Below are positions 17,481-25,563 of a stretch of 64,000 nt of DNA, piece by piece (the first letter of the stretch is position 1; each line of letters opens with the position of its first letter). Source of the DNA: Acinetobacter sp. SAAs474 (GTDB lineage Bacteria; Pseudomonadota; Gammaproteobacteria; Pseudomonadales; Moraxellaceae); contig NZ_CP127915.1 of the NCBI RefSeq assembly GCF_032823475.1, positions 1,860,001 to 1,924,000 of the forward strand, read 5' to 3'. The notes beneath the pieces were generated by a model that searched no databases, was not told where the DNA came from, and saw only the letters and a list, made by a program, of their open reading frames with translations. The position numbers were made by a program, and so were the translations under genes.

Positions 17481-18117
17481 AAGTCTTATCGAACTAGGAA
17501 AAAGACTAGTAGAAGAATTTAAGTTAGAGGATAAAACGGATACATTATCTCAATGGATGCTTCACTATTTAGCAGAACTATTTGAACGGTATGATCTATC
17601 CACTTCTCCTGAAGAAAAGCGTATAGCATCTGTCGATATCAGAGATACTATTTTTAAGCTCTGGGAATTTCGCTATCAGCAGTCCCGTTCCCATAGTAGT
17701 TTCAAAAATACAGAATTTTTAATTTCAACATTACAAAAATTAAATTTAGATAATGATGATGCTTTCTACTCAGGTTTAAGATATTTCAGAAATGTAGAAA
17801 GTACTATAGATCAGAGTAGTCCTGCATATTGGTACAGTTATGCACTCAAGCTCGATAAGGCATCACGTTTCTTGATAAGAAATTGTATCCTCAAAGGATA
17901 TGCTATAACAGAAGCTGATAACCAAGAAATTGCTGATCTCATCAAAGAGTTTGAGGAGTTAGATTCTTACGAAAATTTATTAGGTAGATTTTATAGCGAC
18001 CAGTCCGATGAAGATGAAGAAGTTAGAAATATTAAAAATAATATTTCTAACATAGAGGAGTTGATGGATGCTTTAGCAGAGTTAAAGACTAATTATGAGG
18101 AAAAATTAACTTCATAA
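17470..18117 (+). CDS. avs3b: Avs3b-like accessory protein
   Basis: A 215-aa acidic protein with no recognisable catalytic motif, probably all-helical. It overlaps the end of the STAND nuclease gene by 11 bp, so the two are translationally coupled. The start at 17470 (MSTESLIELG) is chosen over 17458 because GGAG at 17460-17463 sits 6 nt before it. AVAST type 3 systems are described as a large nuclease/ATPase plus a small second protein of this size, whose role is unclear; the assignment here is mainly from context. The C-terminal 40 residues are highly charged and look like a coiled coil. Confidence 0.58.
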   Translation: MSTESLIELGKRLVEEFKLEDKTDTLSQWMLHYLAELFERYDLSTSPEEKRIASVDIRDTIFKLWEFRYQQSRSHSSFKNTEFLISTLQKLNLDNDDAFYSGLRYFRNVESTIDQSSPAYWYSYALKLDKASRFLIRNCILKGYAITEADNQEIADLIKEFEELDSYENLLGRFYSDQSDEDEEVRNIKNNISNIEELMDALAELKTNYEEKLTS

Positions 18118-18125
18118 TTTAAAAG

Positions 18126-18183
18126 TGTTCAAGTAAGATAAGAATTGATGTTCAACTTCTATTGATCTTCTGTGTCCAAGTAA
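18126..18183. repeat. Triple TGTYCA motif array, copy A
   Basis: TGTTCAAGTAA, TGTTCAACT and TGTCCAAGTAA start at 18126, 18149 and 18173, spaced 23 and 24 bp. The same arrangement and spacing recur at 20338. Regularly spaced repeats like these resemble transposase-binding sites at a transposon end. No matching transposase gene is present. Confidence 0.5.
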
Positions 18184-18379
18184 ATAGGAATATGCAAAAG
18201 GTATATAAAGTGAAGCTTATTATTAGTTTAAATATAAAAAATGTCTATAAATCTTGTAATACCAGTGGGAGTATACTATAAATATTTTTTCAGATTCTTC
18301 TGAGCATAAAATTAAATTTACTTGAATAAAAGTTTATTAATTAATGCTTTACAAGTAAAATTGTATTTTGGGGTCTTGT

Positions 18380-19717
18380 GTGAATAAAATAATAGCTATT
18401 GCGATAGATGAATATAGTAATGAGCCTGTAAAAAACTTAAGTAATTGTCTAAATGATATAAATAGCATAATTGGCATTCTTACTTCTGAATACGTATATG
18501 ATTCTGATAACTCTGAAATTACACTTTTTGCTGAACCTCAGCAAACTACTCTTTCTTTCCTCTATAAAAGCTTAAATCAAGAATTTTTTAACGCATTAGA
18601 ATCTGACTCAATTTTGATAATTCATGCTGGTCACGGTGAATACAATGATCATTTGAAAACAGGATATTGGTGCTGTTCAGATAGCCAATTTGATGATCCT
18701 ACAACATGGTTTGATATCAATATTTTACTTTCTTTTTTTGCTAACTCTAAAGCAAAACATATTGCTTTGATTTCTGATAGCTGCTTTTCTGGTTCAATTT
18801 TCAATCGTAATAGAGGCGGCGGCGAAAACGCATTAACTGGTAAAAAGTCTATACAAGCTCTCACTTCGGGTGGATTAGAAAAAGTTAGCGATGGAAGTGC
18901 TAATGACAACAGCCCTTTTAATAAAGCAATTCAATTAACATTAAAAACAAATGAGTTTGAATTTCTGAGTTTTAACCAATTCTGTGAGTCAACAATTAAA
19001 TTTTTTTCACCTAATCGAATTCAAACCCCTCAATTTGGTTCACTAAATATACAAGGTGATGAAGGTGGAACATATGCATTCAAGAAAAGATTAAAAATAT
19101 ACAATGATGATTTATCATATGAAAATTCAACTCTAGCTCTTGAAATAGATAATCGAATAAATATAACTAGTAATATCAACGTCCCATTTTTTTTAGATAA
19201 CAAAAACTTTGACTCAAAATTTATCAATACATTTATTCAAAAATTAGGTTATGAAATTATTAATGATATTCGTATTTATGCTTCTGAAGATATTGATTAC
19301 TTAGTAGAGAGAAGTTCTGATTATCCATTTGAAGTTGATTTAATGTATTCAATAGATAGACTAGACCAAGACTATTTAAGTATATCTTTTTCGCGAAATG
19401 AGTACTTTGGGACTATGCACCCAAATCACTATATATATTCCATTAACTTTAGGCTGAAGCCTTTTGTTCTTCAAGTTGGTTTATATGATGTTTTCAAAAT
19501 AAATAATACTGATCAATTAAAATATTTAATTAATAAATTTTCAGAAGATGAATGTAAGGAGATAATATCAAGGCACGTAGATGAGCAAAACATATATGAA
19601 TTAGATTTCTCCTTTAATGAACAAACATTATTTCTATATTTTATTAATCACTTACCTCATGCATGCAAAGCATGTGGAGTTGTTGAGATTCCATTAAGTG
19701 AAGTAAAATTTAAATAA
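18380..19717 (+). CDS. Caspase-family (C14-like) cysteine protease
   Basis: A 445-aa protein. Residues 1-200 form a caspase/metacaspase-like domain: the first strand NKIIAIAIDEY, catalytic His85 in IIHAGHGEYND and catalytic Cys135 in ISDSCFSGS. Residues about 230-445 form a domain I do not recognise; it ends with a CKACG pair of cysteines. The GTG at 18380 is chosen because GGGGT precedes it at the right distance; an upstream TTG at 18368 has none. It is separated from the Avs3-like operon by 260 bp, so it is probably its own transcription unit. Prokaryotic caspases act as suicide effectors in several anti-phage systems. No sensor gene is adjacent on the same strand, so the C-terminal domain may itself sense. 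Confidence 0.82.
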   Translation: MNKIIAIAIDEYSNEPVKNLSNCLNDINSIIGILTSEYVYDSDNSEITLFAEPQQTTLSFLYKSLNQEFFNALESDSILIIHAGHGEYNDHLKTGYWCCSDSQFDDPTTWFDINILLSFFANSKAKHIALISDSCFSGSIFNRNRGGGENALTGKKSIQALTSGGLEKVSDGSANDNSPFNKAIQLTLKTNEFEFLSFNQFCESTIKFFSPNRIQTPQFGSLNIQGDEGGTYAFKKRLKIYNDDLSYENSTLALEIDNRINITSNINVPFFLDNKNFDSKFINTFIQKLGYEIINDIRIYASEDIDYLVERSSDYPFEVDLMYSIDRLDQDYLSISFSRNEYFGTMHPNHYIYSINFRLKPFVLQVGLYDVFKINNTDQLKYLINKFSEDECKEIISRHVDEQNIYELDFSFNEQTLFLYFINHLPHACKACGVVEIPLSEVKFK

Positions 19718-19774
19718 TAAATATCCATAAAAGGATAAAAATTACGTTATTTTACTGTTTTTATATAGTTTTTA

Positions 19775-20044
19775 GAGACTGTTCTAAATTTTGTGTAAGT
19801 ACTTAGTTTTCATTTATCCTAATGAAAATAATAAAAAGAGGTACTTCACATGGATGAAGCAATAATCAAGAGTATGGCGGCTGAACTGGCTAAAGGTTTA
19901 AAAACTCCTGAAGATTTAAACCAAATGACAGCAGTCTTCAAAAAGTTCATGATTGAAACAGCTCTCAATACTGAGCTCTCTGAACAATTAGGTTATAAAA
20001 AGCATCAACCAAAGAAAAGGTTTAATACTGAGAAGATTGGCTAA
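19775..20044 (+). pseudogene. IS256-family remnant (left end and transposase N-terminus)
   Basis: A terminal-repeat-like GAGACTGTTCTAAATTTTGT starts at 19775. The following 64-aa frame (19850-20044) matches the N-terminus of IS256-family transposases: TPEDLNQMTAVFKKFMIETA, then LSEQLGYKKHQPKK. It stops after the region where the full protein of about 400 aa would continue, so more than 80% is gone. Confidence 0.8.
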
Positions 20045-20253
20045 ATTGCACCTTTGAAAATGCGTATGAGTTTTACTTTGAAATGCCTGAAGAATTTGTG
20101 TCTTTTCCGAAGATGCGGATTGTGGGCTAATCTTAATGCATCAGTATGCAGATAAAAACATAGTAGATGAATGTACTGAAAGGGAAAAATCATAAAAACT
20201 GCATAATTTCTGATCCTAAGTTATAGTTAATACCATTGAATAAATTTTACATT

Positions 20254-20286
20254 AAAGGCTCTTTACATATTGTAGCCTTTATTTTT
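20254..20286 (+). terminator. Probable terminator
   Basis: AAAGGCT (20254-20260) and AGCCTTT (20274-20280) form a 7-bp stem followed by ATTTTTG. It lies downstream of the remnant frame ending near 20130. Confidence 0.55.
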
Positions 20287-20337
20287 GCAATGTTTTATAT
20301 ATGCATTCACATATCCAAATATGGTTTCTTATAAAAG

Positions 20338-20395
20338 TGTCCAAGTAAAAGTAGAATCAGTGTCCAGCTCTATACGCCACTAGATGTCCAGTTGG
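20338..20395. repeat. Triple TGTYCA motif array, copy B
   Basis: TGTCCAAGTAAA, TGTCCAGCTC and TGTCCAGTTGG start at 20338, 20361 and 20385, spaced 23 and 24 bp exactly as in copy A at 18126. Both copies run in the same direction and both are followed by GAATATGCAA. The two bracket a 2.2-kb segment with the caspase gene. Confidence 0.5.
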
Positions 20396-20434
20396 AAAAG
20401 AATATGCAACCTCATTAAAATACATACATTTTAA

Positions 20435-20465
20435 AAACTCGGATTATTCCAAATAAACCGAGTTT
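20435..20465 (-). terminator. Terminator of the 191-aa gene
   Basis: AAACTCGG and CCGAGTTT form an 8-bp stem with a 15-nt loop, followed on the minus strand by TTTA. It lies 20 bp past the stop of the minus-strand gene at 20487. Confidence 0.6.
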
Positions 20466-20486
20466 GATAGTAATAAAATTTTTTAA

Positions 20487-21062
20487 TTAACTGAATATGG
20501 TAGAAGGTATAGTCTCTGTAAGATTTTTGATTTTAATCTGTCTCAATGATTCTATTTCTTCAGTAGTAAGCTCGTGAGACAAGAAATTTTCTATCCAAAT
20601 ATTTTCATCGAATGTGCCATTATGAAAAGCAGTATATAAATCAAAAAAAGTATCACCAATCAAATCAAGTGTCGGCTCACCTTCATTATTGAAAAAATAT
20701 ACACCTGTTTCAAGATATAAGGGGTGTTCTGTAAACCATTTTTGATATCGATTTTTAAAAAATTCTTTACCCCCTAATTCATCGTAATGCTCAGGATTAT
20801 TATGAAGTAAATCGTAATTTGTTACGTACTCAAGAGCATCAATCCACCATTTCCGGAAATTATTATCCGCAGGATGGCGTTTTGGAATTTTATCTAAAAA
20901 TGAAAGAAAATCCTCCGCTATGAGAGATAATTCAAGCTCAAGTATTTCATTAATGTCTTTAACAGCAGTATGCAGAAGAATGGCATTCTGACCATCTATA
21001 AAAATACAATCATTCTGAGCAGCATTTTTCATAATTTTTTGCACATTTGCTGTAGTTTTCAA
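20487..21062 (-). CDS. Hypothetical protein, 191 aa
   Basis: Not recognised. The protein is acidic, without signal peptide or membrane segment. Residues about 60-75 (IPKRHPADNNFRKWWIDALE) and 105-150 (aromatic-rich, with YFFNNEGEPTLDLIG) look like a compact globular domain. It is a single-gene unit with its own terminator, between an IS256 remnant and an IS3 remnant in the island. That placement, and its isolation, fit cargo such as an immunity, antitoxin or defence protein, but nothing in the sequence decides this. Confidence 0.6.
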   Translation of the reverse strand: MKTTANVQKIMKNAAQNDCIFIDGQNAILLHTAVKDINEILELELSLIAEDFLSFLDKIPKRHPADNNFRKWWIDALEYVTNYDLLHNNPEHYDELGGKEFFKNRYQKWFTEHPLYLETGVYFFNNEGEPTLDLIGDTFFDLYTAFHNGTFDENIWIENFLSHELTTEEIESLRQIKIKNLTETIPSTIFS

Positions 21063-21282
21063 AGTGTAAACTCCTGTTTTTGAAAATTTAAAAAAATTAA
21101 TAAAAGATATCTACAAATTAAATTGCTATGGCGGATATCTTGTTGAAACAATTCTCATATTACAGGTTTTTAATCACTTGAAAATTTCACCAATATGCGT
21201 ATTTGGGGAATTATTGTAACGAATAAGATTGTTTATCAATTACATTGTTCTGATGCAATTTTAAGAAAGTATTGAGAGTAAA

Positions 21283-21690
21283 AAAAGGAGAAAGCTAACC
21301 ATTGGAACCATGTCTTCGTTTTGAGTTATAAAACATTTCAATATATTCAAAGATATCTGACCTAGCTTCAGTTCTCGATACATATATTTTCCTCTTGATC
21401 CTCTCTCGCTTTAACAACTGAAAGAAGCTTTCAGCAACAGCATTATCATGGCAATTTCCTCTGCGACTCATACTACATTCCAGATTATGCTGCTTAAGGA
21501 ATGTTTGCCACTCATGGCTCATATATTGACTGCCTTGGTCAGAGTGAATCAGAACTTTATTCTGTGGTTTTCTCCGCCATAGAGCCATTAATAACGCATC
21601 TAAGACCAGGTTTGTTGTGATTCTGGATTTCATAGACCAAACAATGACAAGACGTGAAAACAGATCAATCACAACTGCAAGATAAAGTTG
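21283..21690 (-). pseudogene. IS3-family OrfB fragment
   Basis: About 400 bp encode the central part of an OrfB very close to the intact one at 8201 (HSDQGSQY, NAVAESFFQLLKRERIKRK, FYNSKRRHGSNG). The N-terminal half is missing: the match begins at LYLAVVIDL. A stop replaces the Gln codon after GSNG, though weak similarity runs on to about 21283. Substitutions such as VIVW for VVGW show it is a diverged relative and not a copy of the intact element. Confidence 0.9.
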
Positions 21691-21691
21691 C

Positions 21692-21923
21692 ATGGTGACT
21701 GGCAAAAGTGAAAATGCAGAACAGGCTTTAGCATTGATTCAGAAACTCTATGGAATAGAAGCTGAAATCAGAAAAAATACGGATGGTAGTGCTGAACAAC
21801 GCTGTCAGTACCGGCAAAAATATAGTCAACCTGTGATGCAGCAACTTCATACGTGGCTGATACAACATCAAAATGCAGTTCCCTCAAGTTCTGCAACAGC
21901 CAAAGCCATTAATTACATTGGCG
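21692..21923 (+). pseudogene. IS66-family transposase fragment
   Basis: The frame reads VTGKSENAEQALALIQKLYG, then IEAEIR, QLHTWLIQHQ and SATAKAINY. This is the pattern just after the DDE core of IS66 transposases (TnpC). It abuts the IS3 fragment at 21691 with no spacer and loses similarity after AINYIG. Only about 77 residues of roughly 500 remain. The ATG at its start is a chance codon in the joint. Confidence 0.75.
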
Positions 21924-22010
21924 TAAAGCCTGATTGTACTCAGCCCAGTTGGTTGTTTTGTAGGGGCTTTTTGATTCTGTATCCATCTAAATTTTATGGG
22001 GATGAATTCC

Positions 22011-22027
22011 TTTTATGCAACAAAGCC
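22011..22027. repeat. IS terminal repeat remnant (GGCTTTGTTGCATAAAA)
   Basis: On the minus strand this reads GGCTTTGTTGCATAAAA, the form of end seen in IS5/IS903- and IS6-type elements of Acinetobacter. It resembles the one at 10547-10562. The interior at 21930-22010 encodes no transposase. Confidence 0.45.
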
Positions 22028-22121
22028 TTTCAGAACTTTATAAATTAATTTTTCTAAGCTATTGGTCAGTATAAATTTATTAAATATAGATGTAAAAGCA
22101 ATATGGATTTTGAAGTAAAGA

Positions 22122-22820
22122 TCAATCTAAATTTAGTTTAAGAGATTCAACATTATTTTGAGATTTCATTAGAAATAATAAAAAATTATCATGATCTACT
22201 TTAGAAAAAATAAATTTGAAGTCATAGGAGATCGTAATTTTAACTGTAGGCATATCGTTAAAGAATAAATCGATTTTGAATATTTTATATGATTTTGTCG
22301 TTAAATTTTCACTAAAAAAATCAAATAAATTATTATCAAAGCTTTGTGTGTAAAGAATTTTCTTTTCAAAAATATTGTTGGGATGAATAATTTCACGAGC
22401 ATCAATTTTGGAAATATGGTTAATCGATTCGAGATTATTTTTTATAAAATTATCTAAATTCAAAGTCTTTTTATTTAAGGAAAATTGAAAATTAAAAATT
22501 TTAGATAGTAGATTGCGTAATTTTAATATGCTTCTAGGTTGATCAAAGACTATGAAATTATTAGAATTGAATTTATAAATTCTAAAGATAATATTTTCAA
22601 CTTTCATTCTCTCTAATTTATTTAAATTATTATTTAGGTCTAAGTATTCCTCAACAAAAATATTTTTGTAAGTAAAAAAACACTCTATATAGGAAGTGCG
22701 TTTTTTTACAACTTTAATACTCTCAGACTCATTTCTTTGGGTCTCACGTTCTAAACGTGATGGTATATCATCAAAGTCACAAGGGAAGGATGCATCATAA
22801 AAGCTTATTTTATTCATCAT
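22122..22820 (-). CDS. Hypothetical protein C of unrecognised three-gene operon
   Basis: A 232-aa protein, rich in Asn, Lys, Phe and Ile; not recognised. There is no signal peptide or membrane segment. The body alternates predicted strands and helices (for example VENIIFRIYKFNSNNFIVFD and VKITISYDFKFIFSKVDHDN) and could be a small alpha/beta domain. The start overlaps the stop of gene B by 11 nt, so it is translated with it. It is the last gene of the operon and very AT-rich, like most late-acquired cargo. A role as specificity or regulatory subunit is possible but unproven. Confidence 0.65.
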   Translation of the reverse strand: MMNKISFYDASFPCDFDDIPSRLERETQRNESESIKVVKKRTSYIECFFTYKNIFVEEYLDLNNNLNKLERMKVENIIFRIYKFNSNNFIVFDQPRSILKLRNLLSKIFNFQFSLNKKTLNLDNFIKNNLESINHISKIDAREIIHPNNIFEKKILYTQSFDNNLFDFFSENLTTKSYKIFKIDLFFNDMPTVKITISYDFKFIFSKVDHDNFLLFLMKSQNNVESLKLNLD

Positions 22821-23916
22821 CTTTTACCAATTGGTTATCATATTCGGTTACGATCTGATCATAGGTCAGGTACAGAAACTTGTCGAAAAATTTTAAAAAC
22901 TCCGCTTTTTCAGTATCTAAGATCTTGTGTCTTTCAGTCGTATAATTTTCACCTTTTATATTTTTTTTGTATGTTCCTTTTATGTCATAAAAGAAGCGAG
23001 TACATTCTTTAGGGTTATTAAAACCAGCATTGATTTCAATCAATCTGTTATTTTTGGATTCTTCTACAGTCCATGTTATTTCTGTTATGTAATGGCCTAA
23101 AGCTCTTAATCCTTGATATAGTTTATTTGTGTGTAGTGATGAACCAGATAGATGAGCGGTTTTAAGGAAGCCAGAGTCTTTGCTAGGTTCTAAATCATTT
23201 GGATCCAAGTCCATTACTGAGTTTTTAGAGTTATGATGCACTTTTATTCGTTTTACATCATGCAAAGAGTACTTTTTATCATCCATTACAATTAGATTGA
23301 GAAAAAAACTTGTTCTATATTCAGATAATAGAATATTTGATAAAGTAATTTCTTGTTTCTTAAAGGTTTGGTGTTTTGCACCTGCCACCTTTTCTATGAT
23401 TTTATTTACAATAGGGTCAAGAACTTCATCAGAATCATATCTAAAGACGATGTCATTACCATTTTGTTCTACCGAAATAGATTGATCAGTTAGTGGTTTT
23501 TGAATCAATCTAGTATTACTTCTTTCGAGTGTCGAAGTTGTTAAATTTACTTCGTATTTATTAACACCTACACCTTTATGGCTCATTTGATTGTCAGAAA
23601 ATTGTGGAGCTATGTCTTTGATTACTTCTTTGAAGTCTGCCAACGAAGCACCTGAAATCAGTAGCGAAGAAGTTTTCTTACTTTTTTCATTATAGTTTAA
23701 ATTATCCAAAATGGTTTTTAAGCTATGCCAATCTTTGAACTGTGTGGAAATATATTGACAAATACTTTCTCGACTTTCATTCGTTGATAAAAAAATCCCT
23801 ATATTTTTACAAAGGGCTAAAAGTTTTTCATCAGGTAGTTTCTGTTTTTGGCTATATAGTGCATCAAATATTTCACGATCAGAAACGAGTAAATTATCAA
23901 AACCAAATTTTTTCAT
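22810..23916 (-). CDS. Hypothetical protein B of unrecognised three-gene operon
   Basis: A 368-aa cytoplasmic-type protein; not recognised. An N-terminal helical part (residues 1-100, FDNLLVSDREIFDALYSQKQ, and so on) is followed by a strand-rich region (about 130-310, with FFLNLIVMDDKKYSLHDVKR and EITWTVEESKNNRLIEINAG) and a charged C-terminal helix ending in LVKDDE. No ATPase, nuclease or methylase motif is evident. It joins the upstream gene by TAATG (1-nt overlap) and the downstream one by an 11-nt overlap. Such tight coupling suggests that the three proteins form one complex in fixed amounts. Confidence 0.68.
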   Translation of the reverse strand: MKKFGFDNLLVSDREIFDALYSQKQKLPDEKLLALCKNIGIFLSTNESRESICQYISTQFKDWHSLKTILDNLNYNEKSKKTSSLLISGASLADFKEVIKDIAPQFSDNQMSHKGVGVNKYEVNLTTSTLERSNTRLIQKPLTDQSISVEQNGNDIVFRYDSDEVLDPIVNKIIEKVAGAKHQTFKKQEITLSNILLSEYRTSFFLNLIVMDDKKYSLHDVKRIKVHHNSKNSVMDLDPNDLEPSKDSGFLKTAHLSGSSLHTNKLYQGLRALGHYITEITWTVEESKNNRLIEINAGFNNPKECTRFFYDIKGTYKKNIKGENYTTERHKILDTEKAEFLKFFDKFLYLTYDQIVTEYDNQLVKDDE

Positions 23917-24869
23917 TATCTAATACCCATTCCAATTTCTAACTCACTAAATTCGGTTGTAAATTTTTTAATTTTCTGGTGTTCAATACTATCTAGGAGC
24001 TTAATTAGATTTGGTTCTTTAATATTTAGTATGTTCTTACATTTACTGATTGCAGTTGTAAAATTTGTAGGGGCAAATTGATCTTGTTCTAGTTGAAAAA
24101 TTTTTATGGAATTTCCTTCTTCTAGAATTTGATGATGTCTAAGGTAGTCTATGAGATAGATGAACTCATCAACTTCTTCACCTGAGGGTCTATAAAATAT
24201 TACTTTACAACTTTTTTCTTTATCTTCAATTATGAAAAATGGGGATTTAAGTAGATCTATGGTAGCTGATTTGCTGGAACCAATGGTGGCTTGATCTTTG
24301 CGTTGAGGGTAAAAGAAAGTATAGTTTTCTGTTAGTACTTTTTTTTCAAGAAGTTTTCCAATATGAGATGCTACATTGTTTAACCAAAAAATATCATTGG
24401 GATCTAATACATATATTTTACTTTGCTTCGGTAGATTAAAAATATTAGAAGGAACTTTTTGAAGTTTACTTGTAAATAACTTGGTATACTGACCATCATG
24501 GTTATAAATAAACAGCATTCCATGAATTCTATAATCTGTTTCTTGACCTGAGTAAAGTTTTTGCCACTCATCACTAATTTCTGCACATTGAACTTGCATA
24601 GATAGACTGGTTAGAGTTGATTCAAGTTCTAATTTTTCAAGTGTACTGACACCAAAGCTTTTCAAGTCTGTATGGATGAAGTTTAAAGTGTCTGTGTATG
24701 GGTCATTGTAATGAAATACGACATCTGCAGGATGTGTTTTTTTATTATGCTCTAAGTCTTCGCATTTCCAATTTTGGTCTTCTGGTTTGGATTTTGACCA
24801 TCCAAAGTAACAAAATATGTCTTCAGACATTATTTTGGCCATCTCACCAATGTTTTGAGTCTCTGCCAT
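23916..24869 (-). CDS. Putative PD-(D/E)xK nuclease, gene A of three-gene operon
   Basis: A 317-aa protein, first gene of the operon. Residues about 15-75 look like a restriction-nuclease fold: a helix (MAKIMSEDIFCYFGW), an Asp in HPADVVFHYNDP (residue 49), then a strand ending in D-x-K (NFIHTDLKSFG, D68-x-K70). This is the D...(D/E)xK pattern of Mrr- and DUF4297-like endonucleases. The rest is not recognised; the C-terminus is helical. The ATG at 24869 follows GGGG. A perfect palindrome at 24891-24905 may be the operator. The position between IS remnants and the integrase, where island cargo sits, and the coupling to two unknown genes suggest a multi-subunit anti-phage or plasmid-exclusion system. 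This is inference from motif and context only. Confidence 0.62.
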   Translation of the reverse strand: MAETQNIGEMAKIMSEDIFCYFGWSKSKPEDQNWKCEDLEHNKKTHPADVVFHYNDPYTDTLNFIHTDLKSFGVSTLEKLELESTLTSLSMQVQCAEISDEWQKLYSGQETDYRIHGMLFIYNHDGQYTKLFTSKLQKVPSNIFNLPKQSKIYVLDPNDIFWLNNVASHIGKLLEKKVLTENYTFFYPQRKDQATIGSSKSATIDLLKSPFFIIEDKEKSCKVIFYRPSGEEVDEFIYLIDYLRHHQILEEGNSIKIFQLEQDQFAPTNFTTAISKCKNILNIKEPNLIKLLDSIEHQKIKKFTTEFSELEIGMGIR

Positions 24870-24890
24870 TATTTTCGCCCCATTAAATTA

Positions 24891-24905
24891 TTCTAAATTT
24901 TAGAA
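24891..24905. promoter_or_regulatory. Palindrome upstream of the three-gene operon
   Basis: TTCTAAATTTTAGAA is a perfect 7+1+7 palindrome, 22 bp before the first ATG of the minus-strand operon. The location fits a repressor site overlapping the promoter or leader. No regulator gene is adjacent. Confidence 0.35.
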
Positions 24906-25563
24906 AACTTACTCTTCTATACAACGCAGTAGAGCAAATATCCATTACTGTCACATCTTGCTCTAAGCTGAAAGTAATTATTAGCTTTGAATTATATGGA
25001 ACTTGTGACTAGCATTAAAACTTAAAGTGCATAATAACAAATAGATACTATCATTTGTTCTCTTTTAGCCACCCAAGAGCATATTTTTTATATTGTGCCA
25101 CTTAAAGCTGTACTTGATCTTTTTAGTATTAGTATATTTATTTACGGTAATTTTTGCGGTAAACAATTTAAAAAATATTTTTTTTATATTATATAACATG
25201 TACTTATATTGTTTTTATTGTGCGCGCTGATGGAATAGTATCTTATGTTACTATGTCTGCACGCGGAAGATATCTTGTTACATATAAAAAGAGGGAAAAA
25301 CTCCGAGCTCAAATCTCAATTTCATGAAAAATATTTGTACTCAGTTTATACATCAAGTATCTGAGTTGCCCTTGCTGAATACCGGAAATGCATTTTTTTC
25401 TGCGACACATTTTAGTGACTATAATTAACTAGCAAAGAGAAATAACCAAAAAAAGGGAAATTTATATGCTTGTGTTATATAGGTTTTGATGAAGTTGAAC
25501 TTTGATAAGTTCAACTCATGCCGTTTTTGAATTTCTCTTCACAACTTTTATTATTTCAGTTGG
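24906..25563. other. AT-rich intergenic stretch between operon and integrase
   Basis: No gene is seen on either strand. It should hold the promoter of the three-gene operon (minus strand). Two hairpins stand out: ATAGTA/TACTAT near 25236-25255, and GTTGAACTT-TGAT-AAGTTCAAC at 25494-25515, which is 50 bp past the integrase stop but lacks a T run in either direction. Confidence 0.4.

Larger units (their letters stand above)
20045..20434. other. Gene-poor remnant zone
   Basis: A short frame over about 20032-20130 ending in EFYFEMPEEFVSFPKMRIVG looks like the tail of a lost gene that I cannot identify. After the hairpin at 20254 come AT-rich sequence and the second TGTYCA array. No complete gene is seen. 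Confidence 0.4.

Noticed and set aside
18118..18379. A toxin-antitoxin or RNA gene between the Avs3-like operon and the caspase
   Set aside because: No open frame or terminator hairpin is visible; only the TGTYCA array stands out.
21692..22048. A 118-aa protein gene
   Set aside because: Only residues 1-77 match an IS66 transposase; the rest reads through an unrelated IS end. It is a chance joint of remnants.
25494..25515. Integrase terminator
   Set aside because: The GTTGAACTT/AAGTTCAAC hairpin is perfect but has no T run on the integrase strand.
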